A stretch of 64,000 nt of DNA from Gnomoniopsis sp. IMI 355080. Lineage: Eukaryota > Ascomycota > Sordariomycetes > Diaporthales > Gnomoniaceae. Positions 44,876-57,655 of the stretch are shown here, one piece after another (position 1 is the first letter of the stretch; every line of letters starts with the position of its first letter). The stretch covers positions 94,125 through 158,124 of the forward strand of contig JAPEVC010000065.1 in NCBI GenBank assembly GCA_027946555.1, in the 5' to 3' direction. The notes beneath the pieces were generated by a model. It did not search any database. It was not told the origin of the DNA and worked only from the letters and a program-made list of their open reading frames with translations. Both the position numbers and the translations under genes were made by a program.

Positions 44876-46298
44876 ATGGAACACCATCCTCAGCACGGCC
44901 TTCCCCGGGGCGATTGGCAATCCGAGGCTTCATTCCAGGAGCCACACTACTCAGAGAAACAACCACAACAAACACACACAAGAACATCGAAACGTTACCT
45001 ATGGCGGATATTCAGACTTGGCGCTTCGTTGGCCCTGACCATCGCGGCACTCGTCCTGACACTCATCATCCTCGTCGTCGGCAGACACGGCAATGCGGGC
45101 AGTGACCTTGCTCTCATAACTGTTAGTATTATCAAGGCCTTGCTTTGCCCAAAAAAAACCGTAATAAATCATCCCATCTGACCCAGACCAGGTTGACATG
45201 AGCAATTTTGCAAAATTCAACCCACCAACCATCGAGCTTACCAACACAACGCAAGCAAGCAAAACCCGTCGCTCAATATTCAGTGAGGCCGCAAGCGCCA
45301 TTGGCAGTGCCGAGACGTCGGTCGAGACTTGGGCATCGGGGGCAGCATCGGCCGTCGAAACTGCTGCAGGAGCTATTGCGACAGCTGCGGAAGCCGAAGC
45401 GGATGAAATTATACAGGACATCGGAGACGGTATTGACGAGATCGAAAGCGCCGTTGAGGGTCTCTTTGACAAAGTCATGGGGACCATTCAAGACGACCTG
45501 AATTCATGGCTGAAAGAGGTCGCCAGTTCTCTTGATGACCTGGACCTCCCCAAGAAGATGTCGCTGCACTTGACCACGTCCTGTAGCACCACATCAACAA
45601 ACGAATCTACGAACTCGACAGAAACATCCTGCAGTCAACTATTCTCCACCGGATCTATCTCCTTCAATGCGACTGAGAATAACGGCACGATCTTTGGATT
45701 CCAGCCCGGCAATCTCATCGCCAAGGCACTCGGAGTATTCTTCGTCCCTGCGAGTGCCCAGCAAGATATCAGGGGGTCAGTCGATAATGCCACCAACAAG
45801 GTCGAAAAGCTGGTGCAAGAGGCGAAAAGCGACGTGACAAGTTGGTCTGTCGATCTCTTGTTCATCCCCATCGTGGTCATTTACGCCTTGGCTGTTGTTT
45901 TCACGTGCCTGCTGCTGCTGATTCTCCTCGCCGCGACGGCTCTTACCGTCAAAGGGGGCGACGAGGTCCCGGCGAGGGTTTACGGAGTCTGTGGTTCAGT
46001 GTCGGCCGTGGCAACCTTCTTTCTTTTATTGGGAAGCGTCATACTGACCGTTGTTGCTCTTGTTGCCTATATCATAGGTTTGGGCGGTAACGTTGTCGGA
46101 ATTACAGTGTCTTCGGGGTCCAAGCTCAAATGGATGTCATGGGCTGCTTTCTTCATTATGCTCGTCGTCACTGGATCATTGAAGGTTGAAGAATTCGTGG
46201 CCGATTGTATCTTCTGGTGGCGCTTCGTGACCAGGATACTAAGGCTGGGAAAGACGAAGGGGGGCATCAAGGAGGCGATGCAAGACACGCGGGCGTAG
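44876..46298 (+). CDS. Sur7/PalI-like tetraspan membrane protein
   Basis: Exons 44876-45121 and 45192-46298 join in phase 0 and give 450 residues. A cytosolic N-terminus is followed by helix 1 (LALTIAALVLTLIILVVG, about residues 50-68). A long extracytoplasmic part comes next. It is Ala/Glu-rich and helical (SEAASAIGSAETSVETWASGAASAVETAAGAIATAAEAEADEIIQDI), then has a Cys-bounded, N-glycosylatable loop (C-STTSTNESTNSTETS-C). Three more helices lie close together at the C-terminal end (FIPIVVIYALAVVFTCLLLLILLA, VATFFLLLGSVILTVVALVAYIIG and MSWAAFFIMLVVTGSLK). This layout fits the fungal Sur7/PalI group, which works in cortical domains and pH sensing; the exact role is not known. The gene converges with the C2H2 regulator. 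Confidence 0.8.
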
Positions 46299-46870
46299 AA
46301 CACTAAGAAAGTACTTGCCTCCATAGATACCCATATAAGCCTTGATTAAAGATGCTTACTCCGACTTCAAAATTATTTCAGTGCATGATAACTCTTTCGA
46401 GAATAGTGTAAACTCTCATGGGCACCAGTTGAGGCAATAGATAGAAGCGTTACACACTTCAGCTTATGTTAGATGAATGGCATTATTTCACCGAGAGCTT
46501 GCCCCGGACTGCCCGGTGAAATGCATACCACGTGGGGTCATGTGGACAAGTGAAAGAGTGACGACATCGTACACAAACACTCACTTGCTCGAGGTTGACT
46601 ACGAACTTGCGGTAAGCACGCATGAATCAGCACCAGCTACCATGTAGCTCAAATCAGTAAGATCACAAAGTTGCCCACTGCGAAAGGTGTAGAGGGTATG
46701 TCGGACAGGCCGTCCAATGATCTTGTCTAAATGGCAATATCATATTCGTGATTCTGGGTTTTTATTTCAGTCCAGATGCGAAGACAATACCAGTGCTAAA
46801 CAGAGAAAACTAGATCTTCAGTTTCTTTGTTTTCACAAAGAGGCCTCCCCTTCACGACAGACGGCTTCTT
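46299..46870. other. Convergent intergenic region
   Basis: Should hold the 3' ends of the Sur7-like gene and the C2H2 gene. No other element is seen. Confidence 0.4.
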
Positions 46871-48344
46871 TCACAGTTGAAATTCCGCAGTGTCAAAAGC
46901 CACCGAGCCACCATCTGTTGCATTCTGAGATTCATCACGAAACTGATGGCCATAACATTCATGGTCTACCGGCCAGAATTGACTATTATCGTATGGGTAA
47001 TCCGTGGCTTCTAGCACTGACGGATAATCTTGAACAACATCCGCTCCCATAAGTCCTGGACGTTCCAGGATTGCCGGTGCGGGTAGCGAAGTAAGGCCTA
47101 TGTGCTCAGGTGATTTGGACATTGTCCACGAGTCGCTTAGTAGCGGCAGATACATGGACAGTGTCATGTACTCGGTTTGTTCGCTAAGAGAAGTCGAAAT
47201 GGTCGAGTTGCTAGGACTAAGCGTGCTGGCTTGTGACGTGGTAGGTTTTGTGACAGCAGCGTCTTCACGCTTGAACCCATCCAATGGTTCAGATATCGGT
47301 TCCGGTTCTTCATGAAGCTCGGTGATGCGCTCATATTGAGGGTCAACATGGTCTTTATACTCTTCGAAAGCGGAGCCCACGCTCTCAGTTATGAGGCTCT
47401 TGATCTTTTTCTGTTCCTCCAATTCGTCCGTATTGATCGTATAGTTCTTCTCGAGCTTGTCAAGTACCGTGATCGAGACCCGTCGTTCTACATATCGCTG
47501 GAGATCATCCATAACGCGAAGGCCCCAGCCGCATATTCCGTCACGAGTGTCAAGATCTGACAGCCCGACTGTCAGTTTGATTCTTATTTGTCTGATATTA
47601 GAAGTTTTCCGCTTGCAGTTCTAGTCTCGAGGCCTTAACTAGAGGCGTCACTGCTGCAAGAGGCATCTGACTCTTTTCTCGTTGGCTCGTTCGCGATGCA
47701 CACGAGATGAACATTAACCTCCTTGACAGACCCGAACGAACCTAACCTCACCGCCGGCGATAGAAGTGTAGCAAAATCAATACTTACAAGGCGACTTTGG
47801 GCGCGGCCTATCTGGAAACAATAGGTCCCATATCTCGAACCATTTCTCAAATTCAGATCCGTTATATTGGCCCTTTCGTCTCCTGAGCATGTGCATCTGC
47901 GCAGGACTGATACTTGGCGACGGACGGTCGCTCGAGTCCAAGATCTTGCATGGCTTCTCTGCTCGTAGATGCTCATCCAGGTCTTTCTCTTTGTCGAACG
48001 TACAGGCACATCTCGCACAAGATGGACGCTGCTGCCCGTGGCGACGATAGAGATGCTCCCTGCTTTCGTCAGAAAATTGTCCTCAAAGCGGATCGAGAGA
48101 CCTACTTCAGCCTGGGGATACTCGGCCAGCTTGTTCTTGTACATATAGCGTTGGCTTCAAGTTTGCGAGGATTGGCGATCAAATAATGACACGCAAATCG
48201 AGCATTCCCCGAGTCCACAGACTTTGAGCGTGATTTTGGTGTCTCATGATACTCCTTATTATCATGTGCCGGGTAAGTTGCTCGTTTTGCGATACTTTGA
48301 TTTGATTTTGGGTCCCAGCTTTGAGGGCATGATGGGGCGTCCAT
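46871..48344 (-). CDS. C2H2-type zinc-finger protein
   Basis: Exons 48106-48344, 47788-48059 and 46871-47556 join in phase and give 398 residues. The family core runs over the first two introns: FACHYLIANPRKL, a second Cys, then RLKEHLYRRH, then CARCACTFDKEKDLDEHLR ending in a Cys, and the tail LRRRKGQYNGSEFEKWFEIWDLLFPDRPRPKSPYLD, a hallmark of a widespread fungal C2H2 family of putative transcription factors. The C-terminal region holds a helical YVERRVSITVLDKLEK and acidic, Ser/Thr-rich stretches that could activate transcription. No longer single frame is open here, so the gene appears as unrelated fragments unless spliced. The target genes are unknown. I chose the first ATG in frame, at 48344. 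Confidence 0.86.
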
Positions 48345-50378
48345 TGACAGATAGAATGGATATGGAGACCTCGATGAACAACTGCGATAGATGGAGTGTA
48401 CACAGAGAAAGGAAAGGGAGATGTGCGCGGGTTCAGGAGTCAAGAATGTACCTAGGTAGCCATTAAGGTGGCCATCAAGGTGGCGTGACTAGGGCATTGA
48501 TAGGCACCTGCACTCGCTTACTACAAGTTACATGATGTGACACCCGTGGCAAGACAAGACCTTCACCTGCGGCTCGGCTGACAGCGGCATTTCACCACAT
48601 CCGGGCCGAGAGACTCCGGAGCCGATCCAGTGAAGAAAATATCTTGCGTCGTGCTATACTAGACCCAGTCTCGTCTTCACAGGTAACCTCTTTCATTCTA
48701 CAGAAACTACATGGAGACTTTCCAATCTACTGTTACGACGCAGCTGAAAGCTGGGCAGCAGCAAAGCAGACGCCGGAGGATGAGAAGTACGGCTTGTGGA
48801 GCCACGCTGACGGCGTTTCGTAGGAGGCGAAGCAAGCCACCGAGTGCATTGCAGGGCGCTAATGCTAATGTACGGAGGAGAGATCACCAACCAAACACCA
48901 TCACCTGCCAAGTTGCACAGCCTGAGGGGAGTGAACTGCACAAGATTGGTTCGACCAGCTAGCTAGGGTGTGTACGAGGGGCTGAGCTCTGCCAATCTCA
49001 GTGAATTGTCCTCTTTCATCCTTGAAAAGTGTAGTTTTGTGCACCTGTGCCAAGGAAATGTCCTACGGTCTCCGTCGTGGGTGCTAGTCCGGCCGTCTCT
49101 GCCGTCCCGCTCCCTGTGCCATACTCTCACACTTCTCGTCTGTTTCGATCAGGCTCGAGGGCTCGAGGTCGATGGGTTGGTGAAGATAACGGAGTCTCCC
49201 TCGAACGGGTTTGTCTGCGCTTAGCCGTCGAAGCTGACGACGTCACCCGTAGCCTCACAGCCTCCGATGATGCACAGGACAGCACAACACCAACCTTGGA
49301 AGTCTCTGCACTCCAGTCCTGCGCTCAATGCGAGCAATACAATACTGACGATTCCAAGGGCGGGTGGGAACTCCTGTTCTGCGGCTGGCCCAACCCAAGT
49401 CTTGTTGAGATCTCGCCGCAACTCATCGTCCCACTGCTCAAAAGCGGTATCAGCGGTGATGTTTTCGCACCATTCCCTTGTCTATAATGCTTCGTTGCTG
49501 TAAAGCTTCCTGTAAATGATCCTGGATGATGAGGGGATCATTCTCTGGATGTTGATGACGTTGTCCTCGCATCGCGGAGGTGTCCGGGCGCAGAGCCGCA
49601 CTGCGATGCTGCGATCCTAACCCCTCTCGCCCAGTAGTCCTAGGTAGGTAGTCCAGTTCATGCCCTCTTCACACACTCAACGGTCTTGCAGTGTGCTGAG
49701 AGACCGTTTGGGACCCATATCTTCCAATGTAACCTATCATCTCTGAGCTGCACCCCTCTGTCCCACCCACCCACACCTCGCAATCACCAACACCTCGTCC
49801 CGAAAGGGCTGTTTTGAACACTCAAACTTTCCATCTTGCTTCTTCATTTTGCTCGTTGATTGTTGCAGTTTGCTCCTCTATCATTGTCTTCAGACCCGCT
49901 GTCGATCCGACGACTGCATCATCTTGTCCATTCCCGTGAATCATAGCCCAAGATTCACAGCCTTGTCACCTCCGCTGGTTTCTGCAGTAAGTGTCGCCGT
50001 CGAGTTCGGTCTTTGTTCCGCTTGAGGTTATCAATCCGAGGTCTCAAAGGTTGTTGATCGTTTGTGCTCGAGGACAATCCCGTTTTCTTCATCCATCTGT
50101 GCAGGCGTTGGAACACAGGTCGTGGTGTCAAGAGACACGCGCTCTCGGGATGATATGGTCCCGCGATGACATCTCCTCTTTCCGCTCTTTGAGCCTCATT
50201 TGTACACTGGGCCTTGTTTGGCCGTTGCAGTTCACCACAGACTAGGTCACCATCGAAGCAACAGGCAGGATCAGAAACTCTCGACTAAGACTAACAGATA
50301 TTCTCAGTAGTATATTTTCGATCGATTCGCTAACGAAATCCATTGTATTTCGCTCTCACCGGGCTCCGCGTGGTCGAC
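48345..50378. other. 2-kb intergenic region
   Basis: Between divergent genes. Plus-strand frames at 48711-48962 and 49047-49487 lack family patterns and are not called. Short tandem repeat AAGGTGGCCATC/AAGGTGGCGTG occurs at 48471-48488. The CCTAGGTAGGTAG motif occurs near 49640. Pyrimidine-rich sequence between 49830 and 50100 looks like a leader of the gene at 50379, perhaps with an upstream exon not detected. Confidence 0.35.
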
Positions 50379-51819
50379 ATGTCGGCACGCTTTCCATTGG
50401 CCCTCGCCGCGGTCGCTGCGGGCACCTTTCAGATACTCTTCGATTGGATCACGCCGAACACCGAAGACATCTCTCGCATGACTTTAGAGCTCCTTGTACA
50501 TACCATATTTGAGGTGAAATGCCTTGAAAATCCTGACAACGTAGTGATTGCTCAGTATGGCTGACCGCAAGTGTCCACATAGACTCCGACGGCTTCCGAT
50601 CTCCCCGTAACGAATTTCGATGCCAACCCTTTTGAACAACTCCGTCTGGACAGGATACCGATATCCATCGCCAATTTTGCAATCCCGTCTGGTGCAATCC
50701 CATGTGCCGTTGTCATCTGGACTTTGTCCGGTGTCGCTACCACCCGCATGTCCGGCAGAACGAGCCGATTCAAAGGAGCTATACCCAAATCGCAAATGGG
50801 GCTCACGTGGGATAATATACGGCGAATCCGAAGGGCACCGTCCATACGATGGTTGTCTGAACGATGGAGCAGAATGGTAGACCACCTCGGCCGCTTTCCT
50901 GCCATATCTCCGGCGCGGAGTGACAAGAGCGGATGCGCCTTGCGGATGAATCCGCGCAAGCAGTCCACATCCCTAACAATTTCGGGAAGTCGAATGACTC
51001 CGAAAATTCTGTGTATTTTGATGATGGTGAAATTTTCCAGAGCGGTTCCAGTCGTAAGTAATTCTCCTTCCGGAACTGATGCCCATGATGCTGACGATGC
51101 CAAGAACTCGACCACCAAGACCGTTGCCTGTGAAAGCACGAATGTGGACCTGTTCAATGATTGTCCAAGTAAGCCTCCCACTTTCTTCTGCTTTCACATC
51201 TTCAAGCACAGAGAATGGCCGGAGACTATCTCCATGCATGTGCTGACATTTATTTCTCGCAGTCGTCACCAGTCCGAGTCTGACTGCTGGAGCAAAGGCA
51301 TTGATCGTATTGTGTGTTTTTGTGGCTTTAGTCGCCTTCCTTGTCGCGGTATTTGGTGTTCCCCAGGGTTTGAGAGACACGGCTTTTATCGTCTGGAATG
51401 CGACTCTGCGTAACTTTAACCAAGAAAGGCATGGATCGCAGTTTGGTCCCGATCACGCAACAGTCGACGGGCTAGAGATGGATAACAGTGCCACAGTGCT
51501 GCCATCTAATGGAAGAACCGATCATGGCGATTTCGCGTGCGAAGACTCCAGGTCCAGAGGTGCCTGGCAGTTCTTCGGCATCCGTTTGGCTCACTTCCGC
51601 ATGCCTCGCCTTCCGAGGACGGAAGGCCACAACGAAGGTCTTGGATGGACCGCTCCAACTCTGAGTATGCAAGACGATGGTGAAGAAGTCTTTGCTAGCA
51701 TGGGCGGAGCTTTCGAGGGTGTGACATCTGAGAGACTGGAAGAACTGGACGACTTGGACCTGGTTCAGCCTTCGGATGATCAAGGTCGCCTGCCGGGCGA
51801 TCGACCGTCATCCCTTTGA
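50379..51819 (+). CDS. Uncharacterised membrane protein with three hydrophobic helices
   Basis: Exons 50379-50540, 50583-51168 and 51263-51819 give 434 residues. The second intron has a normal GTAAGC donor and a CTGAC branch site before CGCAG. The first has an unusual GTAGTG donor but a CTGAC branch site and ACATAG acceptor, and it is only 42 bases, so the N-terminus is less certain. Hydrophobic segments are FPLALAAVAAGTFQILFDWI, PSGAIPCAVVIWTLSGV and ALIVLCVFVALVAFLVAVFGVP. The region between them is basic (SFKGAIPKSQ, NIRRIRRAPSIRWL) and the C-terminus is acidic (EELDDLDLVQPSDDQ). No family is recognised; the middle stretch PFEQLRLDRIPISIANFAIPSGAIP is the most conserved-looking part. A 209-codon frame on the opposite strand is its shadow. 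Confidence 0.6.
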
Positions 51820-54159
51820 GATCATTCCCCAATTTTCACACCCAGAGCCCATGCAGAGGTATTAGTCTTGATTTGTGGGCAGAGGGCCTTCTAATAGAAG
51901 AGCAATATCCCCACAGAGCAGGGCTTCTCTTCATCGGGTACTGGTCGATGGTGGACCTCTTGACGGTGGGAGAGTCGAAACCGCACGTTGAAGACGGATT
52001 GGGGCTCAAAGTGCCCTGTAAAGATGATAATGAGGCGGCTTGTGTGGGATCTGCTGGTGTCAAAGATTTGTTGCGTATCCAGAATGTTGTTTGGCAGATG
52101 GTTATGGCGTTATGTGTATTCTTCTCCGATCATATCGATCATCCAGGATCGAGGTGCCTGGCAAGCCAGACAGACCCGGCCTGAATGGTTCTCCATGGAT
52201 TCCCGGATTCCCTCATAACATGTCTGGCTCATAGAAATAAGAGAGGCCTCGTACAAATTTTGCACGTTCTCCAAGTTTTTTCGACTCAATGAACCTACAT
52301 GAGAGCCACTTGAAGTTCATGAGATCCTTCATTCCCTCTGTCCATTCCTGTCGCAGGATTTGTTAATGAGGGAATTCACCACGATGCTCAAAGAGTCGTT
52401 GCAATTGACATCAGTCAATACAAGAGATCATCGTCACCTCTCCAGTATCGACGAGATACGGAACATGCCCCATGAGCCAGGCATGTTGTCGCCTCCCATA
52501 CCCTCGCTTCAATCAACGATTGAGCCGGTGAGAGTAACGAGCGCTCCCGTATCCTCGATAATATATTGGTGCGTACGATGGTAAGTTGCCCGTACATCGT
52601 GTGTTCCTGACGGTCAGCATTAAACAGCTGTCCCGAAGTCGGTGGAGTCTATCAACTTCAACGCATTTCGACGCAGCAGAGCCGCAAAGCACCTATACTT
52701 GAGGCTCAAAGGGACTCCCAAATATAGAAGACATGCATTGTTATTTGTGCAGAGTGAAAAGTGGAAAAAGTCGGACTCCCATGGGGGCGGAGTACAGCCG
52801 TCAGCCGTAGGGGGCGCGTCGATATCTAATTACGACGTTGACTACAGACCCACAATCTTAGTAAGCAATTTCATTGGTTCATCGCAGCTGCGTATTTCTC
52901 ATGCATGCGCATTTTTGTCCTCCGCGCTTTACTCGCCTCCGCGCTTTATTACGCAGCGCGTACTCGCACTCCTCGATGTAGTCATCATCGAATAATCTCC
53001 TACTCAGCTGTTGAATTGTGGCTGGCTGCCGAAATGTGTCGAGGCTGCAGCCCTACGACCCACAAGGCTTTCCTTACGTACATGCTATCAAATATCAACC
53101 ATGCTCTAGTACGTAATTGTTAAGCAATGGGACCTTGCGTGGGTAATACTACCGCCGCCTTGGGCACATCGAGAACTGGATTATGTATATCAACCTTCCA
53201 AGGCGGGTCTGACCAAGGCTGAGCAGCTTTCAGCTTTGTGGCCACTCGAAAGCTGAGAGGAGAGAATTTGCCGAGATGCGCTCATGCCCCAGGGGCCCAA
53301 GACACCCGGTCCGGTGTCCACTCATCAGTGGTCACTCGTGGCAGCGCCTTAGGATGCTGGCAAGATATGCTACTCCAACCAAAATCAACAGCGCACAATT
53401 ATTCTGATACCTGATTCAATCACAACACCATAGCGTCACCATGTTCTGTTGGCTTGCAAAGGTAATCCCAGCATGAAGCAAGCAGAAGCAAAGAGACTGT
53501 GTTGGCCGTTGCCTGCCTTCCTGGGGAAATAGCTTACACAGTGGCGAGTCACTACCTCGCAACTCGACTAGTTCGAAGCTCGTGGATTTGACTCGTGTAG
53601 AGACTTCAATATACATTATACACATTTGTCAGGCTTACTTGTGCGAGACCAGTCTGGAATGTACGTGGAATATGCCTAAAGCGAACAAGCATATCGCGTG
53701 TCTATACGAAGGCCCGTCATCTGTGCTGCTGAAGTTACCTCGTAGCCAACGTAAATGCCAAGGCAATGGTATGGTGTCTCTTTGGAATACGCCTTGGGCG
53801 AATTTCTTGCATCATCTGGCCGCCTAATTCAACTGGGAGTACCTGGGTCCATATCCCACTTAGTTTGTGGATTATGCCAAGGTTAATATTCTGCGCTATT
53901 TCAATTGCTTCAAGATTGAGTGCTTCCGACAACGAAAGAAAAAGAAAAAGTCTTCATTTGGCGGGATGGGTGTTGTAAAACTTGGTATTTAAGGGATGGA
54001 AATATTTATATCATTGGAAAGCAGTGGAACTCCAAGTCAAAGGGTATCTTGCTTAGCATGTCTGGTGAATCTCAACAAGTCCATTACAGCACGACATATT
54101 CGAACTGGGCCGGCTATTTCCTATATGAATTGATTGGAAGGCACCCCTCAGCTGGGTTC
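51820..54159. other. 2.3-kb intergenic region
   Basis: No supported gene. At 52919-52962 a short direct repeat (CCTCCGCGCTTTA, twice) and GC-rich CGCAGCGCG stand out. Several frames of 60-120 codons show no family pattern. Confidence 0.35.
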
Positions 54160-55989
54160 TCACAGAGGAGACTTCTCCTCGACATCATGGTGATGAACAG
54201 CCGCCTGATCCTTTTCCCGCAAGTCCTCTGGTCTCTCAATACCAGCTAATCCAAGCGACTCGTAAATGCGATCCATCCTCACCTTGTCCGCCTGGGCAAT
54301 AGAGTTCGAGTCTGCTCCGAAGTACATATCCAGCTCCTCCAGCGTCTTGTCCTTCGTTTCCGGGACGAACTTCCACACAAACAAGGCACCGCCACCACAG
54401 AAGCACGCAAAGAAGATGTATGTGCCATAGCTCATGCCGTGATCCGAAAGCATGTCCTTGGTTGTCAGGCCAATGACAAAGTTGAACATCCAGTTGGTCG
54501 AAGCCGTCACGGCGACGCCCTTGGAGCGCATCGAATTAGGGAAAATCTCTTGCGCAAGGACCCAGGTGACGGGACCCCATGAGTAGGCAAAATTGATGGC
54601 GAAGATCCAAATGAAGACAACGCACGCCCAGCCGGCCCCGGTGTCGAGACCCGCTGCCCAGGCGTCTAGAAAGGATCCTTCAATTCCGGCGACGATGGCG
54701 TGGCAAATCATCATGCCGATGGCACCGCAGATGAGGAAGTGCTTGCGGCCGAATCTGTCAAGGAATAGCACCGAAGGGATCGTGAAGAGGATCTGGAAGA
54801 TGCCTGTGACACCGGTAGCCAGAAGGGTGACCGTGGTCGAGGTGAGACCGAAGCTGGAAAAGATCTGCGGCGCGTAGTACAGAACTGAATTGATACCGGT
54901 CTGTGGATGTGAAATTAGCATTCGATTGTGTCATCAGAGTGTTTTGGGTTGCCGGGTATATATGTATGAAGAACTCACAAATTGTTGGAAAATCATGAGC
55001 CAAATTCCAATCCACACACGCTTCTGCATATTTTTGGCAAACAGCGGCTTCCAAGTACTCAAGAACCCGCCTTGGGCCTTGAGCTCACCCTCCACCTCCT
55101 CGTCAAACATCACAGCAGCTTTGATCTCAAGGAACTCGGCTTGCAAGACAGGATCGTCGGCGGGGAGGCGACGGAGCTTTGACAGAGAGGCAATGCAGTC
55201 CTCCTCGCGATGTTTCATGGCGAGCCATCGTGGGGAGTGAGGGAGGAAGAACATGCCAACGAAAAGGATCCACGCGAATAGCATCTGGAAGGCGATGGGA
55301 AACCGCCAGTCGATGTCCTTTTGTCCAGAGCAGAGATGACCGTTGGCGGCGTCGTAGTTGAAGGTGCCGTCGACGTACCAGTCTGCTTCGGGGACGTTGT
55401 ACGGCTTGCACTCCGTCCCTCCAATAAAGTGGAAACCGTAATCGAGGAAAAAGGCAACAGTCGTTCCAATGGTAATGGACAGCTGCTGCAGGGAAACCAG
55501 GCCACCGCGAAGCTCAGGAGGCGCAATCTCGGCTTGGTACAGGGGAATGACCATGGAGAACATGCCGATGCCCACACCGCCGACGATGCGACCAGCAAAG
55601 AGCATGCCGGAGGTCTTGGCCGCACATTGAAGACAAGTTCCGATAGTGAAGATGATAGCCGCTAGATTCATCGAGTATTTCCTGGAGATGGCATCGGCGG
55701 TGTAGCCGCAAAACAGAGCGCCGAACCAAGCCCCGAGCTCGAGAGAAGCGACGAGCCAGCCTTGAATAGTGTCGCCCATGAGATCTGGGAACTGGGCCTG
55801 GAAGTTCTCCATGACGAGGATGGGCGACATGACACCTTGATCATAGCCATACATGATACAACCGAGGGCGGCGAAGGCGCAGGTCAAAGACACGTAAGGA
55901 TTCTTCAGCATGCCGACGATACCATGCTGCTTTTCGGCGGCCAGACGGCCCACAGCCGACTGGCTGGTGACGGCGCCTTTTGCAACCAT
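54160..55989 (-). CDS. Sugar porter family MFS transporter
   Basis: Exons 54979-55989 and 54160-54900 join in phase 0 and give 583 residues. The sugar-porter signatures are present: GYDQGVMSPIL in helix 1, GRIVGGVGIGMFSMVIPLYQAEIAPPELRGGL, the loop motif PHSPRWLAMKHREE, TGINSVLYYAPQIF in helix 7 and the C-terminal PETKDKTLEELDMYFGA. Twelve helices are expected; the tail ends VHHHDVEEKSPL. It should bring a hexose or related sugar across the plasma membrane by proton symport; substrate cannot be told. I chose the ATG at 55989 (MVAKGAVTSQ); the upstream in-frame ATG would add residues that do not look like the family. Confidence 0.95.
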
Positions 55990-57386
55990 TTTCTTTTGGT
56001 CTTTTTCTTGAGCACCAGAAAAAATTTGGATTTTTGGAATGAAGTGAACGGATGAGAAGCCAAGGAAAGTCAGTGATCGACACAGTGGCACTCAAGCGAT
56101 TTTATGTCTGCACCTCCTGGCTTTGACCATTCGTGCCCCGGACCTATCCCACTTCGAAGAGTTCTCCTTTTGATAGTACACACCCAGAGATATCCGAGGC
56201 CATGCTAGTCAAATCCGACAGACTGCGCCGAAGACATGACCCGAGTATCTGGGTCATGTACACCAACTGACGCGCGCAGCCGCGGTCAATACGAGCGCAG
56301 TTTGCAAAACTCAGGCACGGGACCGACTACATGCAAGGACCGCCGAAGTGGAACCGAGCTCGCTTGAAGAAGAAAAAAACCCAGCCGAAAACCGAGGGTG
56401 GAACAAAGAGTCTGGGGGAGTATCTGGGGTGAGAGCACGCCGCCGAGTCCGGGGAAGGATTAGGCTCAGGCCATATCGTGGAGAACTAACGTACGTGGCC
56501 ATGGCCAACATGCTGGAAAGGAGGTCTTCCCCGGATTACCAACCCGCAGACTCCAGACAGCTGGTTCAGGTCAGCCTTTCCGCAGCTGGTTGGATTCGGC
56601 CACTCTCACGGCGATATTCTGGGGCAGGAGGAAGAGATGTGTGTATGACACCATCCATGATCTGTACGTAGTGCATTGCAGAGGAATTCCAGTCTGGCCG
56701 ATAGTCCAAGGAGCCTTGTTGGTTCAAGGCGATAGCCGGCCGTTGTCTTCCTGTCGTCCCTTCAAGGACAAAATCTCGGCAGCAACACCGAATACGCGGC
56801 TGAAGGTTCTCAGCTGTATGAGGAACCAGGAGGCGTAAGGCTGACCTATAATGGAGATGTAGGAACGATCTTCGGGTATCAACTTTGATATCTCTTGGCA
56901 CTTGCCATCGCCGTTTCGCGTACTCCATGTACCACAAAACTCATCAATCCTGCCAGTCATTCTTTCCCAAGCTCAACCGCTCTTTAAAAATAACCCAAGT
57001 TGATCAGGACGAAAGCACGAAAACGGTGTTATTCCCGGGCCGTTCCTAGGCAGGACCCCGGACTCACTACCCCAGATTCCCCGCTGGCCCCATCCAGACG
57101 CGTGGGCGATCTTCCACAATCTCGAAGATAAGCCACTCACCAGTCCTGAATCGTACGGGACTCTCGGAGGGCGGAGAGGAGGAAATAAGACCGGCAAACA
57201 CGGCACGCTCCCTCGGCGTTATTCTGTAAGAAAATACAGCCGGGACTAATAAGCCACACCTCTTCCGCCCCGGGTTTGCATCCGTAGCCAAACAAGCGAC
57301 AGCCGCGTCGGCGAAGCAAGAAAAAAAAATTGGGGCCCGCTCAAGGAACAACACCTTTGTTGGGGGATCCAACTTGACCTGGGCGC

Positions 57387-57406
57387 GCGTGCCCCATGGG
57401 GCACGC
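57387..57406. repeat. Perfect 20-base palindrome
   Basis: GCGTGCCCCATGGGGCACGC reads the same on both strands. It lies in a GC-rich stretch about 1.4 kb upstream of the sugar porter start. Confidence 0.85.
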
Positions 57407-57653
57407 ACAAAGATGGAGTTCTGCTGTGTTGAATTGGAACCAACAAAAAAAAACAGAAAGTCGGCGATCCGTTGTCACCTTTGCGTGAATGGATATATGC
57501 ACGGCGATGGAGACCCCCAGTCCGGGGAGGCCAAGACTTTTTTGGATGTTGACCGAAACCCAGACTGTCGGGCTTGGCGACCGGCCTCGACCGCCGGGGA
57601 CTAGGTAGAGTCCTCTCTCACCCATTGTTGCCCTCTGCCCTTCTTGTCCCACT

Positions 57654-57655
<2 letters not shown>

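Noticed and set aside
48711..49487. Small plus-strand frames of 83 and 146 codons
   Set aside because: No family pattern or strong evidence for a transcript; composition is like non-coding DNA.
50552..51181. 209-codon open frame on the minus strand
   Set aside because: It lies wholly opposite the spliced membrane-protein gene; the plus-strand frame has good splice joins and hydrophobic helices, so this is a shadow.
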